From NCBI GenBank assembly GCA_905215465.1, contig CAJMPT010000041.1, positions 1-16,792 of the forward strand: 16,792 nt of DNA, given 5' to 3'. The stretch is from an uncultured bacterium. Its GTDB lineage: Bacteria > Actinomycetota > Coriobacteriia > Coriobacteriales > Atopobiaceae. Made by a program: the position numbers and the translations under genes. Positions 1-7,555 of the stretch are shown here, piece by piece. How positions within the stretch are numbered: position 1 is the first letter of the stretch; the number at the start of each line of letters is the position of its first letter. The notes under the pieces are model-generated. The model did not search any database, was not told the origin of the DNA, and saw only the letters and a list, made by a program, of their open reading frames with translations.

Positions 1-663
1 GTTCGCCGTCTCTGGCTCACCTGCTCTGGCGGCCCCTTCTTCGGCCTCACGAGGGGGGAGCTCGCCGAGGTGACGCCTGAGCGCGCCCTCGCGCATCCGA
101 CGTGGCACATGGGCTCCAAGATCACCATCGACTCGGCCTCGCTCATGAACAAGGGCCTCGAGGTCATCGAGGCCCACCACCTCTTCCAGATTCCCATCGA
201 TGACATTCGCGTCCTCGTGCACCGCCAGAGCAAGATTCACTCCATGGTTGAGTTCGTGGACGGCGTGGTCAAGGCCCAGCTCGGTGGCTCCGACATGCGA
301 GCCCCCATCCAGTACGCGCTCAGCTATCCCGAGCGCTGGGAGGCAAGCGTCCGCCGCGTTGACTGGTGCGTCGAGCCCGACTTCACCTTTGACGAGGCCG
401 ACGAGAAGACCTTCGGCTGCCTGGCCCTGGCCAAGCGTGCCGGCCGCGAGCACGGTACGCTGCCCTGCGCCATGAACGCCGCCAACGAGGTGGCTAACGA
501 GGCCTTCCGCCGCGGCCAGTGCGGCTTCCTTGACATCGAGCGCTCCGTAGAGGCCGTCATGGACGCCTGGAACAACGAGGAGGTCCAGAGCGTAGAGCAG
601 CTCCTCGAGGTCGACTCTCGCGCCCGCGAGATGGCCTGTGCCCAGCTGGGGGTGGCGCTTTGA
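1..663 (+). CDS. dxr: 1-deoxy-D-xylulose-5-phosphate reductoisomerase, 3' part
   Basis: Dxr converts 1-deoxy-D-xylulose 5-phosphate to 2-C-methyl-D-erythritol 4-phosphate with NADPH and a divalent metal, the second step of the MEP isoprenoid pathway in the cytosol. The reading frame is open from base 1, so the N-terminal NADPH-binding domain lies outside the window and 220 residues are visible. They include the catalytic-loop serine in SGGPF (local residues 9-13), HPTWHMGSKITIDSA, MNKGLEVIE (local 49-57, metal and substrate residues), the HSMVEFVDG region and the C-terminal helical domain with NAANEVANEAF. All align by eye with E. coli Dxr. The TGA stop overlaps the ATG of the next gene (TGATG), so translation is probably coupled. 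Nothing is odd except the truncation by the window edge. Confidence 0.96.
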   Translation, partial: VRRLWLTCSGGPFFGLTRGELAEVTPERALAHPTWHMGSKITIDSASLMNKGLEVIEAHHLFQIPIDDIRVLVHRQSKIHSMVEFVDGVVKAQLGGSDMRAPIQYALSYPERWEASVRRVDWCVEPDFTFDEADEKTFGCLALAKRAGREHGTLPCAMNAANEVANEAFRRGQCGFLDIERSVEAVMDAWNNEEVQSVEQLLEVDSRAREMACAQLGVAL

Positions 664-2042
664 TGCAGGCCGTGGCCGGCTTTCTCTCCGCCGCGTTCTG
701 GGGCGTGCTGCTGCTCTCCGTGCTGGTCTTTGTCCACGAGGGCGGCCACTACCTGGCCGCACGTGCCTTCGGCGTCCGCGTGACCGAGTTCTTCTTGGGG
801 CTTCCCTGTCGCGTCAGGCTCTCGTTCAAGAGCAGGAAGGTCGGCACGGAGATCGGCGTCACGCCGCTGCTCTTGGGCGGCTACAACCGTATCAGCGGCA
901 TGGAGCCCGCCACCGATGAGCTTCTTGGGCCGTGCCTTTCCATCGTCATGCGAGAAGGGCGCGTTGCCGTTGCGGACGTGGCCGCGGAGCTCGGCTGCGA
1001 CGAGGAGCGCGTCTATGGCCTCATGGCCACGCTCGTGGACTGGGGCTCCATCCGCGCCTACTACGACCCTGCGCTTGGCGAGAAGCCCAACCAGAAGACA
1101 TGGCCCGCCTCCTTCGAGACCCTGTCGCGAGATGCAGACGGCCTGACCGAGTACGACCGTGGGCATGACTTCTCGCTCGTGGGCTCCACTGAGGCCGGAC
1201 AGCCCTGCGACCTCGGTCTCTCTGACGACGAGCTGCTTGCGCGCGAGCGTTCCCACACCTACCTGGGCTGCGGCTTCGCCCGTCGCGTTGTCATGCTCGT
1301 GGCGGGCCCGGCGATAAACGTCCTTCTCGCCTTTCTTCTGGTGGTGGCCGTCCTCATGGGGCAGGGCGTGAGCGCCATCGACCCCGAGCCCGTACTGGGC
1401 GCCGTCGAGGCAGGTTCCATCGCCGAGGCGGCGGGCGTCCAGACGGGTGACCGCGTGCTTTCCGTCGGCGGCGTGGAGACCCAGACCTGGCCTGACGTGG
1501 TGACGCAGCTGCGATTCCGCCTGCAGGATGGGTCCGACTTCCAGATGGTCGTCGAGCGCGATGGCCAGGTCCTCACGCTCCAGCTCGACCTGCCCGAGGG
1601 CCAGCCCGTGGACGCCGTCGGCGTGCGGGCCACGGTCTACACCTACCACCCGTCCTTTGCGGAGGCCTCTGCTGCCGCAGTGGGCTATGCGGGCCAGGTA
1701 GCCTCCTTTGCCGCGCAGCTCATCATGCCACAGCACACCATGAAGGTGCTCGACCAGTCTAGCTCCGTGGTAGGCATTGCCGCCATGGCCTCCGAGGCCG
1801 CGAGCTCTGGCGCCTGGGACTTCCTGAACATCGCCGCGGCCATCTCCATGTCGCTTGGCTTCATGAACCTGCTGCCCATCCCGCCCCTTGACGGCGGCAA
1901 GATCTTGATCGAGGTCATCCAGCTGGTGCTGCGCCGCGAGCTCTCCCTCAAGGTGCAGAACGCCATCAGCTATCTCGGCCTGGCGTTCTTCCTCTTTGTC
2001 TTTGTCTTCGTCCTCAGGAACGACATCCTGAGGCTGCTCTGA
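663..2042 (+). CDS. rseP: RseP-type site-2 membrane metalloprotease (M50B) with PDZ domain
   Basis: This is an intramembrane zinc protease of the RseP/RasP/Rip family, which cuts membrane-anchored regulators such as anti-sigma factors and signal-peptide remnants; its substrate here is unknown. HEGGH (residues 25-29) lies in the first membrane helix, and PPLDGGK near residue 409 supplies the third zinc ligand. A PDZ domain lies around residues 235-325 (EAGSIAEAAGVQTGDRVLSVGG), with further helices at the C-terminus. It has 459 residues from the ATG at 663; a TTG one codon upstream is an alternative start. The ATG overlaps the dxr stop and is preceded by GGGGGTGG. An oddity is about 120 extra residues (roughly 81-199) between the GGYNRISGM strand and the FARRVVMLVAGPAIN helix, partly winged-helix-like. 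Placement between dxr and ispG is common in actinobacteria. Confidence 0.93.
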   Translation: MQAVAGFLSAAFWGVLLLSVLVFVHEGGHYLAARAFGVRVTEFFLGLPCRVRLSFKSRKVGTEIGVTPLLLGGYNRISGMEPATDELLGPCLSIVMREGRVAVADVAAELGCDEERVYGLMATLVDWGSIRAYYDPALGEKPNQKTWPASFETLSRDADGLTEYDRGHDFSLVGSTEAGQPCDLGLSDDELLARERSHTYLGCGFARRVVMLVAGPAINVLLAFLLVVAVLMGQGVSAIDPEPVLGAVEAGSIAEAAGVQTGDRVLSVGGVETQTWPDVVTQLRFRLQDGSDFQMVVERDGQVLTLQLDLPEGQPVDAVGVRATVYTYHPSFAEASAAAVGYAGQVASFAAQLIMPQHTMKVLDQSSSVVGIAAMASEAASSGAWDFLNIAAAISMSLGFMNLLPIPPLDGGKILIEVIQLVLRRELSLKVQNAISYLGLAFFLFVFVFVLRNDILRLL

Positions 2043-2058
2043 TTGGCTAGGTGATTTC

Positions 2059-3147
2059 ATGTCCGAGCCCACCTCGGCTAAGGCCTCACTGCCCCGCGAG
2101 CTCACACGCCCCGTCCACGTGGGGCAGGTGCGGGTCGGCGGCGGTGCGCCCGTATCTGTCCAGTCCATGTGCACCACGAAGACCGATGACCCTGTCTCGA
2201 CGCTTGCTCAGATCGGACGCCTGGCGGACGCCGGGTGCGAGATCGTGCGCGTGGCCATCCCCACCTCCTCCTGCCTGGACGGCTTCTCCGAGATATGCGC
2301 GGAGTCGCCGCTTCCCGTGGTGGCTGACATCCACTTTGACCACCGCCTCGCCGTGGAGGCAACCCGCCGCGGCGCCGCGGGTATGCGCATCAACCCGGGC
2401 AACATCGGCGACTGGTCCCGCGTTGACGCCTGCATCGATGCCGCCGGCGAGGCGGGCATCCCCATTCGCATCGGCGTCAATGCCGGATCGCTGGACCCGC
2501 AGTTTGCCGAGCGCGCCGACCTCACGCTGCCCCAGAGACTCGTGGCCTCGGCCACGTCCTTTGTCGCCCACTTCCGCGAGAGGGGCTTTGAGGACGTGGT
2601 CCTCTCCGCCAAGGCCCACGACGTCCCCACCACGCTGGCCACCTACCGTGCCCTCTCGCGCGAGCTCCCCGAGGTCCCGCTCCACGTGGGCGTGACCGAG
2701 GCAGGCACCCTTCGCCAGGGCACCGTCAAGAACGCCTGCGGCGTGGGCATTCTACTGGAGCAGGGAATCGGCGACACCATGCGCCTCTCGCTTACCGCAG
2801 ACCCCATCGAGGAGGTCAAGGTGGCCTGGGACCTCCTCTCCGCGCTGGGTATGCGCAGGCTCACCCCCGAGCTCGTGAGCTGCCCCACCTGCGGCCGCTG
2901 CCAGGTGGACATGATTCCCATCGCCGAGGAGGTTGCGCGCCGCCTTCAGGAGGTTCATGCGCCCATCTCGGTTGCCGTCATGGGCTGCGCGGTCAACGGA
3001 CCCGGCGAGGCGCGTGACGCCGACATCGGGATGGCGAGCGGCCGTGGTCAGGCCATGCTCTTCGCCAAGGGCGAGCCCATCCGCAAGGTCGCCGAGGACC
3101 ACATGGTCGACGAGCTCTTCGAGGAGATACGAGCACGCTTCTCGTAG
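2059..3147 (+). CDS. ispG: 4-hydroxy-3-methylbut-2-en-1-yl diphosphate synthase (flavodoxin/ferredoxin-dependent)
   Basis: IspG (GcpE) reductively opens 2-C-methyl-D-erythritol 2,4-cyclodiphosphate to HMBPP, the penultimate MEP-pathway step, using a [4Fe-4S] cluster in the cytosol. The 362-residue protein is the usual length of the short bacterial form. An N-terminal TIM barrel starts with the family pattern VGQVRVGGGAPVSVQSM. The C-terminal cluster domain has CPTCGRC (C275, C278) and MGCAVNGPGE (C310, E317). These four positions keep the spacing of the E. coli ligands C270, C273, C305 and E312. The ATG follows AGGTGA by a short spacer and lies 16 bases after rseP, in the same unit as dxr, so two MEP enzymes are co-expressed. 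Confidence 0.97.
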   Translation: MSEPTSAKASLPRELTRPVHVGQVRVGGGAPVSVQSMCTTKTDDPVSTLAQIGRLADAGCEIVRVAIPTSSCLDGFSEICAESPLPVVADIHFDHRLAVEATRRGAAGMRINPGNIGDWSRVDACIDAAGEAGIPIRIGVNAGSLDPQFAERADLTLPQRLVASATSFVAHFRERGFEDVVLSAKAHDVPTTLATYRALSRELPEVPLHVGVTEAGTLRQGTVKNACGVGILLEQGIGDTMRLSLTADPIEEVKVAWDLLSALGMRRLTPELVSCPTCGRCQVDMIPIAEEVARRLQEVHAPISVAVMGCAVNGPGEARDADIGMASGRGQAMLFAKGEPIRKVAEDHMVDELFEEIRARFS

Positions 3148-3158
3148 TCCCCATGTCG

Positions 3159-3164
3159 TAGAAT
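3159..3164 (+). promoter_or_regulatory. possible -10 box upstream of proS
   Basis: TAGAAT lies in the 69-base gap between ispG and proS, about 50 bases before the proS ATG. No good -35 hexamer sits 17 bases upstream (CGCTTC at 3136-3141), so this is weak. It would give proS a promoter separate from the dxr unit. Confidence 0.25.
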
Positions 3165-3216
3165 AGAACGCGTCTGTCGCCAAACGGCGGGCGTTCCCAA
3201 TCCGAAAGGCATTCAC

Positions 3217-4929
3217 ATGAAGCGCTACCAGAAGATGTCGAGGCTCTACGCCCCCACGCTCAAGGAGGACCCGGCCGAGGCCGAGCTCGTCAGCCACAAG
3301 CTGTTGCTCCGCGCCGGCATGATCCGCAAGACGGCCGCCGGCCTCTACAGCTACCTGCCCCTCGCCTGGCGCGTCATCTCCAAGGTGGAGGACGTCATCA
3401 GGGACGAGATGGAGGGCATCGGCGCTCAGGAGATGATGGTCCCCATCGTCACCCCGGCCGAGCTCTGGGAGCAGTCGCACCGCCTGGGCGCCTACGGCCC
3501 CGAGCTCATGCGCCTGAAGGACCGCCACGAGCGCGACTTTGTCCTCGGTCCCACCCACGAGGAGACCTTCACCGACCTCGTCCGTGACGAGCTGCGCAGC
3601 TACAAGCAGCTGCCCGTCACCCTCTACCAGATCCAGGACAAGTTCCGCGACGAGAGGCGCCCCCGCTTCGGCCTCATGCGCGGCCGCGAGTTCATCATGA
3701 AGGACGCCTACTCCTTCTCCGCCACGCAGGAGTCCCTGCAGGAGTGCTATGACGATGAGAAGGCAGCCTATGCCCGCATCGCCGAGCGCTGCGGCGTGAA
3801 GGCCCTGCCCGTCGTGGCCGACTCCGGCCAGATCGGCGGAGACACCTCCGTTGAGTTCATGGCCCTGGCCGACGCCGGCGAGGCCGAGCTCGTCTGGTGC
3901 GACTGCGGCTTTGCCGCCGACACCGAGGCCGCAACGGCCAAGATCGCCGTCGCCGAGGGCGAGGCCGGCGACCTCGAGCGCGTGCTCACGCCCAACGCCG
4001 GCACCATCGCCGACCTGGCAGCCCTTCTCGACGTGGCCGAGTCCGCCACCCGCAAGGCGCTTGCGCTCGTTGACGGCGAGGGCCGCCCGACCGTGGTCTT
4101 TGTCCCCGGCGACCACGAGATGAACGACTGCAAGGCCGAGAACGCCTTTGGCGAGTACCACCTCATGACCGACGAGGAGCTCCGCGAGGCCGGTCTGGTC
4201 AAGGGCTTCATCGGACCCGTGGGCCTGCCCGAGGGCATCCGCGTCTGCGCCGACGAGTCCCTGCGCGACTCCGAGTGGTGGCTTGTGGGTGCCAACCTGG
4301 CCAACTACCACTACCGCCACGCCCAGATGGGCCGCGACTTCACCATCCCCGAGTGGGTCGACGTGGTCTCCGCAAAGGAGGGCGACCTCTGCCCCAAGTG
4401 CGGAAAGCCCATGCACCACGCCCGCGGCATCGAGGTCTCTCAGGTCTTCCAGCTGGGCACCAAATACTCCGAGTCCATGGGCGCCACATTCACGGACGAG
4501 GACGGCGTCGAGAAGCCCTTCCTCATGGGCTGCTACGGCATAGGCGTCTCTCGCATGGTCTCCGCCATCGTGGAGCAGCACAACGACGAGAACGGCATCT
4601 GCTGGCCGGTCTGCGTGGCCCCCTACGAGGTTGAGGTCGTGCCGCTGAACGTGGGCGACGACCTCGTATGGCCCGAGGCCCAGCGCGTCACGGACGAGCT
4701 TTCCGCCGCCGACCTCGAGGTCCTTCTCGACGACCGCTCCGAGCGCCCTGGCGTCAAGTTCGCCGACGCCGACCTCATTGGCCTGCCCTGGCAGGTCATT
4801 CTCGGCAAGCGTGGCGTCAAGGAGGGTAAGGCCGAGGTCAAGTGCCGTGAAACCGGCGAGCGCTTTGACGTGCCCATGAGGGAGCTTGCCTCTTGGCTCT
4901 CCGAGCGCATTGTTGCCGAGCGCGCGTAG
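3217..4929 (+). CDS. proS: Prolyl-tRNA synthetase, bacterial type with INS editing domain
   Basis: A class II aminoacyl-tRNA synthetase that charges tRNA-Pro in the cytosol. At 570 residues it has the length of the bacterial (type 1) enzyme with an insertion domain between motifs 2 and 3. Visible are motif 1 (YSYLPLAWRVISKVEDVIRDEM), the proline-pocket THEE (T113, E115), motif 2 (FRDERRPRFGLMRGREF) and MKDAYSF. The editing insertion runs from about residue 225 to 385 and includes VPGDHEMNDCKAEN. Motif 3 is GCYGIGVSRMVSAIVEQ, followed by the C-terminal anticodon-binding domain (VVPLNVGD onward). The ATG is preceded by GAAAGG. A CPKCGKPMHHARG element near residue 392 resembles the Cys pair found at the end of this insertion in related enzymes. 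A GC-rich hairpin follows the stop, so the unit probably ends here. Confidence 0.97.
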   Translation: MKRYQKMSRLYAPTLKEDPAEAELVSHKLLLRAGMIRKTAAGLYSYLPLAWRVISKVEDVIRDEMEGIGAQEMMVPIVTPAELWEQSHRLGAYGPELMRLKDRHERDFVLGPTHEETFTDLVRDELRSYKQLPVTLYQIQDKFRDERRPRFGLMRGREFIMKDAYSFSATQESLQECYDDEKAAYARIAERCGVKALPVVADSGQIGGDTSVEFMALADAGEAELVWCDCGFAADTEAATAKIAVAEGEAGDLERVLTPNAGTIADLAALLDVAESATRKALALVDGEGRPTVVFVPGDHEMNDCKAENAFGEYHLMTDEELREAGLVKGFIGPVGLPEGIRVCADESLRDSEWWLVGANLANYHYRHAQMGRDFTIPEWVDVVSAKEGDLCPKCGKPMHHARGIEVSQVFQLGTKYSESMGATFTDEDGVEKPFLMGCYGIGVSRMVSAIVEQHNDENGICWPVCVAPYEVEVVPLNVGDDLVWPEAQRVTDELSAADLEVLLDDRSERPGVKFADADLIGLPWQVILGKRGVKEGKAEVKCRETGERFDVPMRELASWLSERIVAERA

Positions 4930-4951
4930 GTCTCTCTCGCAACTGGACTCT

Positions 4952-4985
4952 GGGCCCGGACCCGCATTGGGCCCGGGGCCTTCTT
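4952..4985 (+). terminator. Hairpin after proS, possible intrinsic terminator
   Basis: Arms 4952-4963 and 4969-4980 pair over 12 positions with two mismatches around a GCATT loop. The following TTCTT is a short, imperfect T tract. It sits between the proS stop and the GTG start of the next gene, and its right arm ends 8 bases before that gene's Shine-Dalgarno region. It could terminate or attenuate transcription. Confidence 0.5.
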
Positions 4986-4997
4986 GAAGGGAATGAC

Positions 4998-6023
4998 GTG
5001 AACTACATGGAGCTTGCCGCCGTCGCACGCGGCGACATCGGACCGTTCTGCCACGCCTGCCCCACTTGCGATGGTCGCGGCTGCAAGGGCACCATCCCCG
5101 GACCGGGCGCCAAGGGCTCGGGCACCGCTGCCATGAGGAACTACCAGGCCTGGCAGCAGGTGCTGGTGAACATGGACTGCGTGCACAAGACCTTCGAGGC
5201 GTCCACGGCCACGAGCCTGCTGGGCCAGGACCTCTCGCTGCCGGTGATGATTGGTCCCGTGGGAGACGTGCAGCGCCACTACGGCCAGAAGTACGACACG
5301 GTGAGCTACAACGAGTGTGCCCTTCGTGCCGCTGCCGCCGAGGGCACGCTCGCCCTCACCGGCGATGGCCTCAACGCGGAGATCATGACGCGCACCACCG
5401 CCCTCATCGGCCAGCTCGGTGGCCAGGGCATCCCCACGGTAAAGCCTTGGGACCCGGTGACCCTCGAGCGCAAGCTGGGCGAGGCGCTTGCCGCCCGTCC
5501 CGCTGCCGTTGCCATGGACATCGACGCCGCTGGCTTGCCCTTCCTGCGCGGGCAGCAGCCGCCTGCTGGTGCCAAGGACGAGGGTCAGCTCGCCGAGATC
5601 TGCGCTGTCTGTCATGACGCGGGCACGCCCTTCGTGCTCAAGGGCATCATGACCCCGGGCTCCGCCGAGCGCGCGCTGCGTGCGGGCGTTGACGCCATCG
5701 TGGTCTCCAATCATGGCGGACGCGTGCTGGACGGCGTGCCTGCCACGGCCTCCGTGCTGCCCGCCATCGCCGACGCCGTGGGCGACGATGCCGACGTCCT
5801 TGTCGACGGTGGCATCAGGAGCGGCCTGGACGTCTTCCGCGCCCTTGCGCTGGGTGCCAAGGGCTGCCTTGTCTGCCGTCCCTTTGTGGTGGCCATCTTT
5901 GGCGGCGGCGAGCAGGGCGCTCGCGACTACCTGCGACAGATTGCCGGCGAGCTTGCAGACGCCATGGGGATGTGCGGCGCGGCCACGGTGGCCGACATCG
6001 CCTCCGACATGCTCTACCGGTAG
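4998..6023 (+). CDS. FMN-dependent alpha-hydroxy-acid oxidising enzyme (lactate oxidase/dehydrogenase-like)
   Basis: A TIM-barrel flavoenzyme of the L-lactate oxidase/glycolate oxidase superfamily, expected to oxidise a 2-hydroxy acid to a 2-oxo acid; the substrate cannot be read from the sequence. Core residues are present: FVLKGIM (K215), VSNHGGR (catalytic H239, R242), LVDGGIRSGLDVFRALALGA and the phosphate-binding CRPFVVAIFGGG. The protein has 341 residues. I chose GTG 4998 because GAAGGGA stands five bases before it; an upstream in-frame ATG at 4893 lies inside proS. An oddity is four N-terminal cysteines (C18, C21, C24, C29) in a CxxCxxCx4C arrangement before the barrel, absent from classical lactate oxidases. 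The stop is followed 11 bases later by an aminotransferase, suggesting a hydroxy acid to oxo acid to amino acid route. Confidence 0.85.
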   Translation: MNYMELAAVARGDIGPFCHACPTCDGRGCKGTIPGPGAKGSGTAAMRNYQAWQQVLVNMDCVHKTFEASTATSLLGQDLSLPVMIGPVGDVQRHYGQKYDTVSYNECALRAAAAEGTLALTGDGLNAEIMTRTTALIGQLGGQGIPTVKPWDPVTLERKLGEALAARPAAVAMDIDAAGLPFLRGQQPPAGAKDEGQLAEICAVCHDAGTPFVLKGIMTPGSAERALRAGVDAIVVSNHGGRVLDGVPATASVLPAIADAVGDDADVLVDGGIRSGLDVFRALALGAKGCLVCRPFVVAIFGGGEQGARDYLRQIAGELADAMGMCGAATVADIASDMLYR

Positions 6024-6034
6024 GGGAGAAGCCC

Positions 6035-7171
6035 GTGCGGATTGCCGCCAACTCAGACCTCGCGCAGCTGGCCACCTCGGGCATCAGGCGCTTCAATGCG
6101 CTTGCCTCCCAGGTGGAGGACTGCGTGAGGCTCACGCTGGGAGAGCCTGAGTTCTCCACGCCCGAGCCCGTGTGCCAGGTCGTCGCGCGGTCCCTGGCCA
6201 AGGGCCAGACGCACTACCCGCCCAACAACGGCTCGCCCGAGCTCCTGTGCGCCATCTCGGACTACATGGGACGCTTCGGGCTGCCGTATGCCTCGGACCA
6301 GATTATAGTGACCTGCGGCGCAACAGAGGCCCTGGCCGCCACGCTCTTCTCGCTGCTTGACCCTGACGACGAGGTGGTGGTGCCCACGCCCGCCTTTGGC
6401 CTCTACGAGACCATCGTGAGGGCCGCCCACGGACGAGTGGCTGCGCTGGACACCTCCGTCACGGGCTTCCAGATCCGCGAGAGAGACCTGCGGGCTGTGG
6501 TGGGGCCGCGGACGCGCGCCATCGTCATCACGAGCCCCAATAACCCCACGGGCTGTGTGCTTGATGCGGAGTCCCTGGATGCCGTGGCGCGCGTGGCGGG
6601 GGAGCGCGGCCTGGCCGTGGTCTGCGACGACGTGTACAACCGCCTCTGCTACGAGAAGGGCTACGAGCGCTTTGCCCAGCGTCACCCGGAGCTGCGCGAG
6701 CAGACCGTGGTGGTGGACTCGTTCTCCAAGCCGTGGGCCATGACGGGCTGGAGGCTCGGTTGGCTTGCGACGGAGTCCGGCCTCAAGGGTCAGTTCCAGA
6801 AGATGCACCAGTACTTGGTCTCAAGCGTTCCGGCCTTCCTGCAGGAGGCGGCTATTGTGGCGCTTGGCTGCGACGTGGAGCCCATGCGGAAGACCTATCT
6901 GCGCAGACGTGACCTTGTGGTTGAGCGGCTGGAGGGCATGGGGCTGGGTGTCCAGCGGCCGGCTGGGGCCTTCTACGCCTTCCCGGACGTGAGAAACCTG
7001 GGCATGGGCTCCGAGGAGCTCTGCGAGCGGCTGATCCGCGAGGCTGGGGTGGCGTGCGTCCCGGGCACGTGCTTTGGCGCCGAGGGCTTCATGAGGCTCT
7101 CGTACTGCGTGAGCGACGAGGACCTGGAGAAGGGATTGAGCCGGATCGAGGGGTTTGTCGCCGGACTGTAG
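6035..7171 (+). CDS. Class I/II PLP-dependent aminotransferase
   Basis: A fold-type I aminotransferase that uses pyridoxal phosphate to move an amino group between an amino acid and a 2-oxo acid; the substrate is not identifiable. The 378-residue protein has LGEPEFSTPEPV near the N-terminus, CGATEALAATLFSLLDPDDEVVVPTPAFGLY for cofactor phosphate and ring stacking, SPNNPTG (N169-G173), DDVYNRLCYE, the Schiff-base lysine K232 in SFSKPWAMTGWRLGW, and the carboxylate-binding R354 in MRLSYCVS. I chose GTG 6035 because GGGGAG sits six bases before it. The in-frame ATG at 5972 lies inside the preceding gene and adds unrelated residues. It probably shares a transcript with the flavoenzyme upstream. 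An aspartate/aromatic or PatA-like enzyme is the closest guess. Confidence 0.9.
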   Translation: MRIAANSDLAQLATSGIRRFNALASQVEDCVRLTLGEPEFSTPEPVCQVVARSLAKGQTHYPPNNGSPELLCAISDYMGRFGLPYASDQIIVTCGATEALAATLFSLLDPDDEVVVPTPAFGLYETIVRAAHGRVAALDTSVTGFQIRERDLRAVVGPRTRAIVITSPNNPTGCVLDAESLDAVARVAGERGLAVVCDDVYNRLCYEKGYERFAQRHPELREQTVVVDSFSKPWAMTGWRLGWLATESGLKGQFQKMHQYLVSSVPAFLQEAAIVALGCDVEPMRKTYLRRRDLVVERLEGMGLGVQRPAGAFYAFPDVRNLGMGSEELCERLIREAGVACVPGTCFGAEGFMRLSYCVSDEDLEKGLSRIEGFVAGL

Positions 7172-7213
7172 GCGGGTGCGGCAGCCTTTGCTTATCCGCG
7201 TAAATACTTTGAT

Positions 7214-7236
7214 GTTCTAGGGGTCATTTCTAGAAC
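7214..7236. repeat. Inverted repeat GTTCTAG-9-CTAGAAC
   Basis: A perfect 7-bp inverted repeat with a 9-base spacer lies in the 266-base gene-free gap after the aminotransferase. There is no T tract, so it is more like a protein-binding site than a terminator. A second inverted repeat follows 12 bases later. Confidence 0.4.
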
Positions 7237-7248
7237 CGAGCGACTCTT

Positions 7249-7263
7249 CGGTTTGCAAAACCG
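7249..7263. repeat. Inverted repeat CGGTTT-GCA-AAACCG
   Basis: A perfect 6-bp inverted repeat around GCA, close to another inverted repeat and 36 bases before a consensus -35 box. It could be a small hairpin in an mRNA 3' end or an operator; the sequence alone does not decide. Confidence 0.35.
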
Positions 7264-7299
7264 CTGGTAGATGAGCTAGGCCTTCAACTGCATAAGTTC

Positions 7300-7328
7300 T
7301 TGACATAAATGTTTTTACTCGGATAAGT
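7300..7328 (+). promoter_or_regulatory. Possible promoter TTGACA-17-ATAAGT
   Basis: A consensus -35 (TTGACA, 7300-7305) stands 17 bases before ATAAGT (7323-7328). No reading frame starts downstream, so if active it would act as a distal second promoter for the tRNA-Ala gene at 7438. Confidence 0.35.
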
Positions 7329-7390
7329 CCAGGCGAGAAGTTCCAGTGTCACCAACAGTCTCATGATCGTAATTCGCTGGAATTTCTCCC

Positions 7391-7419
7391 TTGCGCGGAA
7401 CATTCTGCCTTGCTATAGT
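7391..7419 (+). promoter_or_regulatory. Promoter of tRNA-Ala (TTGCGC-17-TATAGT)
   Basis: The -35 TTGCGC (7391-7396) and -10 TATAGT (7414-7419) are exactly 17 bases apart. Expected initiation near 7426 leaves about 12 bases of leader before the mature tRNA 5' end. The second tRNA cluster at 9300 uses the same TATAGT hexamer. Confidence 0.7.
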
Positions 7420-7437
7420 TACTGAGCACCAACGCAC

Positions 7438-7513
7438 GGGGAATTAGCTCAGTTGGGAGAGCGCGTGACTGGCAGTCACGAGGTCAGGGGTTCGAACCCC
7501 CTATTCTCCACCA
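7438..7513 (+). tRNA. tRNA-Ala(GGC), copy 1
   Basis: A complete cloverleaf with encoded CCA. The acceptor GGGGAAT/ATTCTCC has the G3:U70 pair that marks alanine tRNAs. The D arm is GCTC/GAGC, the anticodon stem CGTGA/TCACG has loop CTGGCAG (anticodon GGC), the T arm is standard with GTTCGAA, and the discriminator is A. It is identical over 76 bases to the copy at 9380-9455. A strong terminator follows. Confidence 0.97.
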
Positions 7514-7524
7514 TGGTTACTGCT

Positions 7525-7555
7525 GGCAGCGGCTTTGGTCGCTGCCTTTTTCTTT
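7525..7555 (+). terminator. Intrinsic terminator after tRNA-Ala copy 1
   Basis: Perfect stem GGCAGCG/CGCTGCC (7525-7531 and 7540-7546) with an 8-base loop, followed by TTTTTCTTT. The T tract ends directly at the first base of the next tRNA. Confidence 0.85.

Noticed and set aside
324..2177. 617-residue open frame on the - strand opposite dxr and rseP
   Set aside because: It is a by-product of GC-rich codon use; dxr and rseP on the + strand have clear family motifs and this frame has none.
4893..4997. Upstream ATG extension of the FMN enzyme
   Set aside because: It lies in proS and across a hairpin, and the added residues do not look like the family; GTG 4998 has a proper ribosome site.
2752..5028. 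758-residue open frame on the - strand opposite ispG and proS
   Set aside because: Repetitive Gly/Leu/Val/Ala/His/Asp composition typical of antisense shadow, with no motif; proS and ispG are certain.
5972..6034. Upstream ATG extension of the aminotransferase
   Set aside because: It lies inside the preceding gene and codes an Arg/His-rich stretch; GTG 6035 has GGGGAG at the right distance.
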